A stretch of DNA of 64,000 bases from Blastomyces gilchristii SLH14081. Lineage: Eukaryota > Ascomycota > Eurotiomycetes > Onygenales > Ajellomycetaceae. Made by a program: the position numbers and the translations under genes. The stretch lies in contig NW_003101680.1 in NCBI RefSeq assembly GCF_000003855.2, positions 1,622,976-1,686,975 of the forward strand, given 5' to 3'. The notes beneath the pieces were generated by a model. It had not been told where the DNA came from. It saw only the letters and a program-made list of their open reading frames with translations, and made no database searches. Shown here piece by piece: positions 10,906 to 22,472 of this stretch. Positions within the stretch are counted from its first letter, which is position 1; each line of letters opens with the position of its first letter.

Positions 10906-12880
10906 ACTTTCCTTTTAAATATAAATATCCCACGCAAACGACATTAATGGATAATGAATGAACATATGCTTTGGAAAATGAACATATTGAAACGGTACAT
11001 ATATTTACATGACATGCAGCCTACCTGGGTTGTACGAAAAGAAAACAGAAAACAGGAAGAAAAAAAGAGAGAATGACGAAGGAGTTTTACACCCAAACGG
11101 TTTGCCTGTGAGCACCTGCTCCTCTTAGTGATAGTTTATAATCAATCAATATACAGTTGCTCCTCCATTACCTATTCTCTTCCAGCCTTTTACTGCATGG
11201 ATATGACTCAAGCTTTATGATTATTCGGTGGTAGAAATCGTCCTCATGGTAGCAGATCTCCACAATTCAAAGTAAACAATAAAACTTTCATTCCTCACCA
11301 ATACAATTTCTGCATTATATTCCAATTACTTACTTTCAAGGTTACTCGTACACATCATACTACCATCCACACACTACTGCTCCGGGTGTACTCCAGCGCT
11401 TCCATTGCAACCGTGGATATACATATAGTAAGTAACATAAGAAGATGTAATGTACTAACTACCCCTCATGCTACTATACCTTTCTACAGTTCTGCGTATT
11501 TCCGAAGTAAAGCATATATGCACATCTACATGTCAGTGTTCATGGGCGGATACATACATACACATACATGTCACTGCATCTCTCTAAAGAACGATCCTAT
11601 AGAAGGAGGGAGGGGACTGGCAAAAAAAGCCCAAAAATACTGAAGGTAGTCATGTCTTCCACCCCCGCCCGTCCCTAGTTGGACTGGCCTAGCTGGAGAA
11701 GACATATTTCGATTTCCAACCTTCCGAAGAGCTGGTGGTTGGTGATTGGTGCCCATGTTTTCCTCTCTAAAAGTAGTAAGTAACCTAGTTGGTGTCCAGC
11801 AGGAGGAGAAAATAGAGGATGAGGATCTGAAAGGACGGGCGGAATGAACGGGGGGCGGCGGGTAGTGTGCATGTGTGTGGTAGGTAGCACTGCCTTGATA
11901 CTTTCTTCATTTAATGTATGGATTACTGTACCCGTTAGCCCCCGTTTACTTGAATAATAAGATAGTATCAGAGTATGACACCAAAAAAAAGAGGCGTACC
12001 GAGTACGCGGGCGAGCAGATGTTGAGTTCGGTTCAATTACACTACTTATAGCTGTATACCGACGTTAGGTGGCGGGCGAATTATTTTGTATAACGATACA
12101 GGAACGGGGCCCGAACGGGTTTAAACATCTTGCTCTGGTTTTGTTTTTATTCGCATATTACATTGCATAAATGGTGGAGGACCGGGGATATGTGTCAAAA
12201 GGATGTAGGTGTTTGGTGTACGGAGCAAACGGACAGGCAGGACAGGTCTCGAATGATTCTTTCGTCCATTGTGATGGGTTTTAGATAGAGTAAGTGGTGG
12301 TTCATGTGTAGCATAGCATGCCTGGGAGGTGGTATTATGTTTTTTTTTTTTTTTTTTTTTTTTTTTTTCTCTTGCAAATTGTGAGGAGTACGATCCATCT
12401 TGTTAGGGAGAATATCATGGCATGCGACACGTATATCCGATATATGTAGTATTGAGGAGAAAAGTGTGAATGAGAATAGGGCCGTCAGATAAAAAAGGTG
12501 GTTGGTTAATCTTTGGATAGATGACCTCGAAGCCATGCAGATGGGGAACCGGGAGTGGCGGATTTAAAACCAAGATCCGAAATTCCTTGAAACGCCTTGC
12601 CTGCTAAGCAGAAGAAGGGGGAAATAAAACGTATGAAAAGGAAGGAAGCCATTGCTCGAAATGTAGTGATAATGGGTGAGCAGTGCAGTGCAGAACAATA
12701 GAGCGACAAAATATGCAGCCAAAACCTGGCCAAGCAAGACCAGCAAATCGAAAAGTTGGGATGAAAAGGAGCATGTCATCATGCATAATCGAAAGCCCAG
12801 AAAATCGTGATGGTAATGAAGGAAACACATCCCGAAGTCGATAGAGAACGGAAAGCGGCCGAGAACGACACGATAAAATA
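10906..12880. other. Intergenic region, 2 kb
   Basis: It lies between the carboxypeptidase 3' end and the BTB gene 3' end (convergent). AT-rich, with many short open frames that lack protein character. A 29-nt T run is listed separately. Confidence 0.5.
12340..12368. repeat. T homopolymer, 29 nt
   Basis: Uninterrupted T run inside the intergenic region downstream of the BTB gene. It also creates a spurious poly-lysine frame on the opposite strand. Confidence 0.9.
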
Positions 12881-14141
12881 CTACGATAACAGCTTATGCT
12901 CAGTTAATTCCAAGCCTGCCAGCTGCTCATCAAACTTCTTTAGCGTATGTTCAATTGACGGAATGGCACATTTGGCATGGTCGTAATAATAAGTGCTTGT
13001 GCGTTGGGCGGCCGGGAAGTACAAGCCATCTCTGAAGCGGTGGGCGAATTGCTCAAAGCAGAGGCCCGTAAAGGGAGGGTCCGGCCGGCTGGGGAAGAGA
13101 TGAAGGGCTTTCAACCGTTTCGTCAAGGCCCCTAGCATGAGCGAGTCGCATTCAAAACTGCAATGCTCTTTCTCGAGGTAGTCTGCTAGCTGGGCGTGGA
13201 GGAGGGAAACTATGCGGGATATAGAGTCGATGCGTTGACTGTTGATTGCATCTGAGGTTGCAGTTCTATTAGCATAGGAACGATTCTGATGCTTCATAAC
13301 TGTCTATATGTTGTGTTGAATTGCATTTTCTAGAAAACGAAGCTGTATTAAATTTATTCACTCACCAACAACGGATGCGGGAATAGGAAGGTCTCCTAAT
13401 GGGAGATTCTGCCTGCCTTGTCGTAGTGCGAGTCGAGTTAGGTGTTTGAATTCTTTGGGCCGGTTGAATACCCAGCAAATGCATATCCACCCGGGGATAT
13501 CTTCCGTGTATGTCTGGGGGATGGTGGGTTTGAGTTTCTCGAACCAGAAATTTGCAAAAATCTCGACGGCTTCGTGGACATCATACTTGTCAGCTAGAAC
13601 TGAAACCTGTGTATATGTATCAAGGTCGAGCTCTGTTGGAACCCTTCGCATGTAGCCATGGATTATATTCAAAATGATAAGAAAGGCATCGGGATCATCG
13701 GCAGGAAGAGGGATTTCAACGCTCCCGGTTTCGTGAAGCGCGTTACATTCGCTGAATTTGCGCTGAAGCATGGCACGGAAAACCGTAGACGCAAGAATTA
13801 AATGCCGCGAAGAAGCTCGTACCAAAACCTCTGTTTGGCGGGGCGTTAGGTCTGTAGCAAAAATGATCATCTAAGGGCCAAGCTGCTTATTCACCTTGCT
13901 CGCAAGTGAGTATATCATTGTGATCTGCTGTATTCGGTAGCTCTGTGTCTACAGCGACAGGGCCGTTTTGTTTTGTGACAGTACTGTCAAAGTCGCCCCC
14001 TAATTCAGATATAATCTCACATTCGAGGTATCTTGTCATGATAAGCATCACATCGCCATCCGGGTCAAGGTTGTGGACCTCGGGGGCCATACGATCAAGT
14101 TTCGAAACCGCGGGAGCAACTGGGCTAATAACTGAAGGCAT
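12881..14141 (-). CDS. BTB/POZ domain protein
   Basis: Three exons: 14141-13895, 13851-13366 and 13251-12881, 367 residues. The BTB fold begins at DPDGDVMLIM (about residues 26-35). It continues after a hydrophilic insert with SSRHLILASTVFRAML, IPLPADDPDAF and a DKYDVHEAVEIF helix, and ends with a WICICWVFNRPKEF segment. The C-terminal part (DAINSQRIDSISRIV) is typical of an abundant fungal family of stand-alone BTB proteins whose substrates or partners are unknown. BTB domains generally mediate dimerisation or Cullin-3 adaptor binding. Intron 2 (13365-13252) restores the conserved SVVDAIN junction, which supports the model. Intron 1 is only 43 nt and is inferred from frame and domain continuity. 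Confidence 0.82.
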
Positions 14142-17100
14142 CTTGAAAACGCATTTAATTAACAGGCGGCAGGTACATTGCAGATTCTTAAGGGGCTTGA
14201 AAGTGGAGGAGGGGGAGCAGAGAGTTTATACGGGATTTAAAGAAGGAAACACGAGGTTTTAGTTCTATTACCTCATTATGGCCAAGAGTACAGCGTCTGC
14301 TCTGAGGAATCCTGGCCGTGTGATGGAGATGGGGGAGGGCAGAGGGGGCTTCTTCTTCACAGGTGAATCGGGAACCCATGTAGGCCTTTTCCTACGTGGC
14401 AGCCGTTATTTGCTGGTGAATCTCGGGCAGATTAAAAGAACACAGCCGTCCGTTGCGCAGGCATATTGAGCATGAGCTAGCCGACCTGGTAGTCACGCTG
14501 CATTTGAAGAAAAGGCAATGTGTAACCAAACTAGATTCCACAAGTAAAATTCCAAGATGGGCCAACTTTACAGTTAGCCATGTTCAGAACCCTAGTTGCC
14601 AACATCATAACACACTCGCAGCTAACTCAACCATAGAAATGGTCGACTCGGTTCCAGATGCCATAATCACATCAGCCCCGGTATGAGGTTAATCGCCGCG
14701 GGCAATCTTGAATATTCGTTTAAAGCAGCAGGGCACGGGCCTATGGCCATGACTCTGATCCATTGGGGAGCAATACCAAGAGGTAGAACTGGTTGTCACG
14801 TTGATATTCCGTCTTGACTACATCCGTAGATAGTAGTTGACCCAGCTCGTACAAAGCAATCCCTGCAAGATTGGCAATACAGGAGCCACAAGATCCCGGC
14901 AATCCAGGGTCAACAATGTTGGGTAGCACTCAGTTGGACCTAGGGACTGGTAAATAAATCGAAGCCAAAGAATTTCTCGGGTGCTAGCTGGGCATTAGGA
15001 GAGAGAGCTGCATGGGTAGGGGGTACAGGGAATTTGTTACAGCTTAACATCAAAGAAATACCCCTGAGGCTTCGCGCTGTGGGCGTGGAGATGGGATGAG
15101 ATTCGCTGGAGGCGCGTCAGCGAGTGGCGGCCCGAAACAGGAAACAAAGAAACTCCTTTCTAGTGCAGCCATTTCTTCTTGTCACAGCCCCAACGCAGGT
15201 GGGTGCAGAGTCCTGCATAACAGTCCTAGCAATCTGTACGGAGTACTCCGTACAGAACTCCATATCTCTCTCTCTCCAAGTCAAAGCGTCGTCGCCAACC
15301 AGAAACTCGCTGGGAACCAGTTAGGCGGTCATGTGACAAACCCTAACTAGTTAATTCGATTTGTCGCGCCGACTCCTGAGTTGCAACGAGCAATAATAAT
15401 AATAATAATGAATCAACTCGGAATTGTATAATCTTTGTCCACCCTTGCAACTAGAGCTGTGCCATGATAGGGCCATTTGGTTTGACTCGTTATTGGCCGG
15501 AACAATGGCTTGGTGTCCTCCCAGTTAAAACCCCATGAATTCGGATATCCTGCACCATCACTAGCCCAATCCATGGTAGCTGAAAATGTGAAGCCATTGG
15601 AACAATGAGTGGATCTAAGGTCTAGGCTGCCTATTTTCAACAATTGTTTTGCTGGGAATTTTGAACATTTTCGTTGATTTGTTACTCAATCTAGACCTAG
15701 TAACTTGGGCCTGAAATACTGAAATACCCCCCAGCTTTGATCCGACTAGCTAGGACGGGACGGTTGTGCTGCTTTTTGTTTATCTGGCTCCGTTGTATTT
15801 CCCTCTTACAAGTCCTAATACTTTTTAACGGGAGAAAGGTCAGGTATCGTATCTACATTATCTCGCTATGCAATCCGGGAGCTATCTGCTTCATGCAATC
15901 GAGAGCGAAACTGTTTCCCAAATCTTCGACCTCCCCGCCATTTAGGTATTAACGCATCCAAGTCTCAGCAACAAGCCCCGGGCCAATGGGGAACCGTGCG
16001 ATGGTCAAATCCACAACTGTGCCCTGCATCAGTCGCCAGGGAGTTGATTCTACCAACAAAAAAGACTCTACATCCGTCCATCAAACCAGATTAGTTAGCA
16101 GCACCTTACTATGACGTGCCAACAGAAACAGAGCATCAGAAATTCACCCTTCCCCTTTCCAAATAAACCGAAAATAGTCAAGTGGATTTAGAATCTCATC
16201 ACTAAAAGATGAGTTTATATATCCCCCAGTAAAAGAAATTATACTGCAGAGCCATGACAGCTCGTGACAGCTGACAACCTTGAAGGGGATCGCTTGGCCT
16301 TGCTACCGCAAACCTCCAATTATTAGATATGGCCTGTTGTTCAGTGCGCCGCCGTGGCATCTTGATCTGTGGGAGATGCTCCGCGTGGCTCTCAGAGTAT
16401 GGGCGGGTACCCTTTCTTTACTCCTGGGTTTGGCTTAATGCGCGTCAGGGAGCGCCAGCGCTCCCCACGATGTGCGATGAATCGGGAGTAGCCGGGAAAT
16501 ATTTCCCAGATCATCTACAATATTTCACTCGACAAAGTCGAGTCGCAGCAGCTCGACAGCCGACATCGGCCTCGGATTTTTATAGAGAGTTCTTCGAATC
16601 CAAGGCTGGGATAAACCCCCAAGATGACTCTGTGGGGGGAACTCTAGTACCTCTTCACCAGTCCATTTGTTCTTCGGTGAGCGGCGACTTGCATCAGCCC
16701 AGTTGGAATTCCTATCTAATGTTCTAGCCAGTCCTTTCCAGGTATCTTCATCAAAAACACCTCCCCCATGGCCAACCGAGCTGCACATTAGGCACATATC
16801 ATCTACGTCACGATCCGTTTTAGAGTAACTTAACAGTAGCGTAGCTTGTTTAACTTATCCCAGAACTAGGATCCGACAATTCCTATTCACCGATGCCCCA
16901 GCGCCACCAATCAACCTGCGGGGAATGATTGTATCTACAGTATACAAAACAATATTATATATTTCTAGCCAAGCACTAAATGTGGAATACGACGGGCGCT
17001 TGATTGTGTCCTTATGACGTTTATCCTAAGCTAGCTTGGATAGGATGGGTTGCAAGGTAGGGCTACGGCTGGTGATTGGCACAGTGGTCAGCAGGTCAAG

Positions 17101-18678
17101 AGGTCCAAGCTCAGCAACTCTCGATGCACGCCAGATGCGCCTAAGCGTGGTAGCCATGATATGAATTAGTTACATACATAGTTTAAGGAGCGGATCATGG
17201 ATTTTGTCTGAGGTGGTGATTATGTCACTGCCAAGCTGGGAATGTCGAAGTTGCGGCTCGGATGCTTATTTTAATGCAGACTTTCTACGGATTAGTTCTT
17301 GGTTGGACTACCGGTTTAACATAGCAGAGTGCTCGCTCTGCCGGCAACATGCACTGTTCCCTATTGAGACCTTAATATGGATTCAAGGACTCCCAGGAAA
17401 GCATGGAAGCCATGCTTCGGAAAGCCTTATCTGCTGTACCGGGTAACAAATCCGCCCTAGAATCCGAAAATACGCGTGTAAATAAAACGTGTACGTCAAT
17501 AATGCAAGATGCAAGCGCGATATTGATGTGCACATGTACCACCTACGTGGGATAAACCAAGGCGGTGGGAGAATTGGGCAGGGGTGCAAACGACTTTGAA
17601 TGAAAATGGCTGCGGTTCCTCACAGCGGACTAAAGCAAGTGAACATATTTGAGTCTTCCCCTGTTCAACACGTGGTACATACATACCCGAGGGCGGCAGA
17701 GCCACAGACTCCCCTTTGACGTTAAACCTGTACTGACTAGATACTCGTAGGCTTGGCCGTACTTCTCTTTTCTTTTCTTCTCTTTTTCTCTTTTCTTTTT
17801 CTTTTTTGCCTAATTGCGTGCAGTCTCCAAAAAGTCCTAATAGCACGTGTGTGTTATGCTAGGCCAAGGGGAATTGGGTATAAAATGCATGAACACTTAT
17901 TTACGCGGGCATAAAGGAGCGATGGCAGTTTGGTAGAAAAATTGTAGTGGAGATTCGGTGAAGAAAAGCAGCGTGGAGCAGGCGGGCGCCACACTAGTGA
18001 ACCGGTGGGAGTAGTTAGGTTTGGACGGACTAAGAAGAAATTAAGTTAATTAGGCTCCGTGGCAAACGGGCGTGTAAGCGCTTGAAGTGGACCTTCGAAA
18101 CCCCCTTATTCAACTCACATTTGAGAGACAGATGTATGCAGTGGTGTTCCCCCCACTCCTCGCACTAATCACGCTGCATTGTGGTTGCCAGTGATGGATT
18201 ATTAAAGGGCAGCTGTGGCTTGGGAAATGAACCCCTTGTCCCACGAGGCCGAATTAAACGTAGATTTCTAGACTCTGACGGAATCGGCTAGAGGCTTTAT
18301 AGAAGGAGACAGAAGAATGACGGGAAGTTGGAAATAATGCTGGGGGTCACTGGTAGCATGAGCTCGGAGAGATGCGTAGCATACTTAGAGATTTTCGGAA
18401 ACAGGCCAAGGGAAAAAGAGAGAGAGAAGAAGGGGGGGAAGAATTGATAATGTACGGGGTTTCAAAAGGAGTCATGCCAAAATTATGCATATGCAAAGGT
18501 GAAGACATATGAAACCTGTTCTCGCGCAGAACAAGAAAGTTGTTCTCACGATACCCAGAAAGAAAATCTACATGAAAAAGACGATCCAAAAAATGAAGGC
18601 CGTAGGTATAACAGTGAGTGTGTATGGTCACCAGTCAAGGGAGGATGGGGATATAGACCAAAAGCGAAAAAGTCATGC
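14142..18678. other. Gene-poor region, 4.5 kb
   Basis: No gene is supported on either strand; open frames are short and lack coding character. It contains the BTB promoter at the left, an ATA/ATT microsatellite at about 15391-15408 and the palindrome listed separately. A pyrimidine-rich tract at about 17766-17807 (plus strand) may be promoter-like, but I see no gene following it. Confidence 0.5.
15236..15253. repeat. Perfect 18-bp palindrome of the TACGGAGTA motif
   Basis: GTACGGAGTACTCCGTAC is a perfect inverted repeat. Its half-site TACGGAGTA recurs in intergenic DNA throughout the window (see findings). Confidence 0.85.
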
Positions 18679-20156
18679 CTAATCAACATCCAACAGGTCT
18701 TTGCCCTCAACAACGCTAATTATATCACCGGTTATCCCATCCGTGACAGCAATTACTTGATATAAGGTACCTTTTGCCGCAGAAACATGACCGGCGGCAT
18801 GTTCAACGCAGACTCCATTCTGCTTGATAACCAACTCCTTTACCTCCTTAATGGTACTGCGCTCTGGCACATGGAACCAATCCTTCTTATGAACAATCAC
18901 ATCGGAAGCATACGGAAGATCCTGTAGCGCAATGTCAAAGTCTTTCTCGTCTGAGAGTGCACAAACCTGCGCTGGTGGTATGATTGCGGTTGGAGATAAC
19001 AGGACCCAAGACCTGGCTGCAGGAGAGCGAACTGCTTTTCTTAAGACGTCCATTAAACTGATTTTCCCTAGTTGCTGAGAGGATTGTGGTGATATAGGGT
19101 GAATTAAAGAAAATGGTGTTCCAATACCAGATATGTAACGGTCGTGATTTGGCGAAGGAGCTGGAGTTATTTGTGGTTCTCGTTTCGGGAGCAGCGGTTC
19201 TGAAAATATTGTGTTTGCAGATGTCGAGCTAGATGCAGACTCCGAAACTGGAGTCACGGATACAGCCGACGCAGCGCCAATTGCGCCCCCGGGATGAAAC
19301 GCTTTGAACACCTCTGCTGGACCTCGGCCTGGTGAATTATATAGCTTCCTTGAAGTTGCTAATGCCAATGCATCACCCAGGGTAAGTGCTACTGTAGTAG
19401 AAGTCATTGGGGCGGGTAAACCAAAGGAGACGTCTTCATGCTCGTGAACCGGCGCCGACAACAGAATGGGGTCAGGGCTATTTGAGCCAGCTAAAAGTGG
19501 ACACGAATCGGGATGCTCGTGAGCGGTGATAGCAATTAGTGGTACTGTTTCTGGAAGATGTGGCTGAAGACGAATTAGCTCCGGTGTCCTCCCTGAGAAG
19601 GTTATTAAAAGTACGGCGTCATCCTAAATGGTTGAAACAACTACGTTAGACACTATCGCCGATTTCCCACATGTTCACAGGAAAGAATCACAGCAGCAGG
19701 GGTAGGTACCGGCCTAATCATCCCAAGATCCCCGTGTAGTGCTTCTGTTGGATGCAAAAATGTGCACTGGACTCCCAGACTGTTCATAGTGGCTACCACC
19801 TTCTCTGCAATCTTCCCACTCTTCCCAACCCCGGAAATAACCAGCTTCCCTCCCGACCTCACGGTATTGGCCACTGTCGTCACTGCGCGCTCAAAACTGT
19901 CCTGAGCAAATTTATCCGTTGCATAGATTCCTTCTAGGTGCGCTAGCGCGGCCCGTTCCGTTGAGATGACGTGAATTGCCGTGCAGGTCGAGGGAGATAG
20001 GCAGCCTCCTGGTGAAACTAATGGACCATCCGGATCCGGTGGGGTCATTGGGAGGGAAGGGAAAACACCGTTAATTTTCGGCATCTGAGTCCGGAATGGA
20101 GGTGAGGGGGAGAAAGCAACGCGCCGCCGTTTGCGGGCCATTGGAAAGGACGTCAT
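18679..20156 (-). CDS. SIS-domain sugar isomerase-like protein (KpsF/GutQ type)
   Basis: Two exons, 20156-19671 and 19623-18679, give 476 residues. The 47-nt intron carries TCTAACG. I chose the ATG at 20156 (MTSFPMARKRRR); an in-frame ATG at 20249 would add 31 hydrophobic residues. After a Pro-rich leader comes a SIS phosphosugar-binding domain with SGVGKSGKIAEK (about 108-119), FLHPTEALHGDLGMI and, after the intron, LLITFSGRTPEL. This is the signature of the arabinose-5-phosphate isomerase KdsD/KpsF/GutQ family. A linker of about 120 residues, rich in Ser and Pro, precedes a C-terminal region that looks like a degenerate CBS-domain pair. Fungi make no Kdo, so the substrate is not arabinose 5-phosphate by default. 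A role in sugar-phosphate metabolism or sensing is only inference. Confidence 0.85.
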
Positions 20157-21463
20157 TTCCAGTCTTTCACACAGATGGAGATTGAAAAGTATCGAAACGG
20201 ATACTACTAAGTCTAGTAAGAAAGAGGAAGAAACAGGCGTATGTTGCAAAGCACCATTCGAGCACGATAAAAATAACTAAGGAAAAGGGGTTTCCTGGCC
20301 GAAGCCGGAGAATTGCTCTATAGCCTCATCTTTCCGCTCAAAAAAGAGAAAGAAAAAATAAAGAAAGAAAGAAAGAGAGAAAGAAAGAGAGAGAGAGAGA
20401 GAGATAGAGGAGTCTGACAGAAGAAGAAACAGAGGCGATTCGCAAGTGCATTCATAAAACTGTAGATTTGGGGGCTGTAGTATCCGATAGTCGGGTGGGC
20501 GGATGACTCGGGCAACAGGAGGGGTTTGGTGAAAGGAAACCTGTAAGGAAAGTGGTAGACAGGAACTGAGATGGCCAGAGCAAAGCTCAACCTCACCTGG
20601 CGATCTACTCTATGAGAGCAAAAAGGAATGGTGCTCGATGGTAGAGAAGAGGAACAAAAGAGAGACTCGGGGAGACGAAAAGAAAGTTTTAAACATAGCT
20701 ACAGCACCTTTTGCATTGGACTTAACTAGTGAAGTTAGGATAAGACTGCTTAGTCATTGGCGGGGTGGTGAGATTGCCCAGGGCTAGCCTCGGAGTTCAC
20801 GAATCCCGCTGGGCAAACAACATGAAGGCAATGACAGGATGCAGAAAATATTGCCAATGGAAGATAGATATAACGGGATGGATATGCCCTTCGACTGTTA
20901 TAAATATCCTCCTCCCACACAGTATATTGCTCATTGCAGTGTAAATTTTGATGATTCCACATCAACGGAACGTGAGAACTTGGCGCACTATTGGTTCCTA
21001 ATCCCAGATTGCAAGGAATGCATAAAACCGTAAAAGGAAGGGTATTTCCGGCTCACGCCGACCCCAATTTGGAAAAATCGTGCGTCCATCTAGTATCACC
21101 TCACGTTAATTGGGGCTCCTGAAGCTGTCCTATCACAAGCCATGCACGTCATCGTGGTGTCAACTAGGGTTATGATGCCATCTCATCGCTGGTGTTGTAT
21201 GAATTACTAATGCAAGTGCGCCAAATATCCCGCTGCTGTGCTCTCAATGGTAGTCATGACATTAATATGCGTTGATCAGAACAATGTGAATTTAGTAATA
21301 CAATGCGCCATAAAAGCAAAATGAATAGAAAGAAGAAAATATCCCAAACAAACCTCGGGAGGAGCAGAAGTTGGTGCGGCAGGCCGGGTGTATTTTGGCA
21401 GTCGAAGCGGGGTTCCAATGGAGATGCATCAACTGATTCGTTGCTCATATTCGACTGGCCCAT
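20157..21463. other. Intergenic region, 1.3 kb
   Basis: Promoter side of the SIS gene and 3' side of COQ5. Apart from the purine-rich tract listed separately I see nothing that supports a gene. Confidence 0.5.
20339..20409. repeat. Purine-rich (GAAA/GA)n tract
   Basis: About 70 bp of almost pure purine on the plus strand, with GAAA repeats passing into GA dinucleotides. On the coding strand of the SIS gene this is a CT-rich tract, about 180-250 bp upstream of its ATG. That fits a pyrimidine-rich fungal core promoter. Confidence 0.75.
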
Positions 21464-22472
21464 CTATTTTGAGGTTGTCAATGGCTTCACACCTCTATGG
21501 ATTGCAGCAATTCCCATGGTGAGGTTCTCATAGCCCCGCCCAGGTGTCATGAAACCAGCTTTCTGGATCATCCCGCGGAATTCCTCCTGGCTTGGGAATT
21601 TTTCAATACTTTCAACCAAGTACTGGTAGCTCGACCGGTCGCCTGCCACCAGGTGTCCGATCAAAGGAATTGCACTGAAGCTCCACTGTTTGTACACTTG
21701 GTCAAACATGCCATTTGTAACCTTGCTGAATTCCAAACTCGCAAAGACACCACCAGGTTTCAAGACACGAAAGGCTTCATTGAGTGCAGCTTGCTTATCG
21801 GTAAAATTCCGGATGCCGAACGCCACAGTATACAGATCGATCGAGTTATCAGGAATCATGGGGATGGATTCCGCGTTGCCCTGCATAAAAGATAATCTAT
21901 CCGTATTGTAGTATGGGGTCTCGAGACTCCGCTTCTTTCCCTCTGCGAGCATGTCTGGGTTTATGTCTGCTATGGTCACGCGTGTTTTATGGTCATTATT
22001 AATGTTCGTCGCATGGTCAAGCATCCGAAACGCAATATCTCCAGTTCCCCCAGCGACGTCGAGAATATTCCACCCTTGCTCCTCGTCAGGGTTGCTCCTC
22101 GGATATGATGAACCGGGATTCAAGCCTCGAACAAAGTGGTCTTTCCAGAGGCGGTGAATTCCCAGAGACATGAAATCGTTCATTGTGTCGTATGAGCTAG
22201 CAACAGAGCTGAAAACAGCTCCCACTACTCATGCTGTTAGCTTGTAATGAGAAATAAAGGATATAGAAACAAATGAGAAACATACCTCTAGCTTCCTTTT
22301 CAGCTTCCGGGACAGTTTCGAATCCGAAATGAGTCGTTCGTCCATCGTGGCCAGGCTTTGAAGCCTCCGGCTGGCGCGCTCGGATCGAGCAGGAAAAGCA
22401 TCGGTACGGAGTCTGAGGGGTGAATGATCGGCGCTTGGCACTATAATGCAGACTACGCCAAACTGATGACAT
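21464..22472 (-). CDS. COQ5: 2-methoxy-6-polyprenyl-1,4-benzoquinol methylase COQ5, mitochondrial
   Basis: Two exons (22472-22286 and 22224-21464), separated by a 61-nt intron, give 315 residues. The N terminus (MSSVWRSLHYSAKRR) is basic and free of acids, like a mitochondrial presequence. The UbiE/COQ5 core follows: VFSSVASSYDTMND, SAM motif I LDVAGGTGD at about 117-125, acidic DINPDML, and the family motif GIRNFTDKQAALNEAFRVL with KPGGVFASLEFSKV. It catalyses the C-methylation step of ubiquinone synthesis on the matrix face of the inner membrane within the CoQ synthome. The length matches fungal COQ5. All key motifs are present; start and intron are well supported. Confidence 0.95.
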
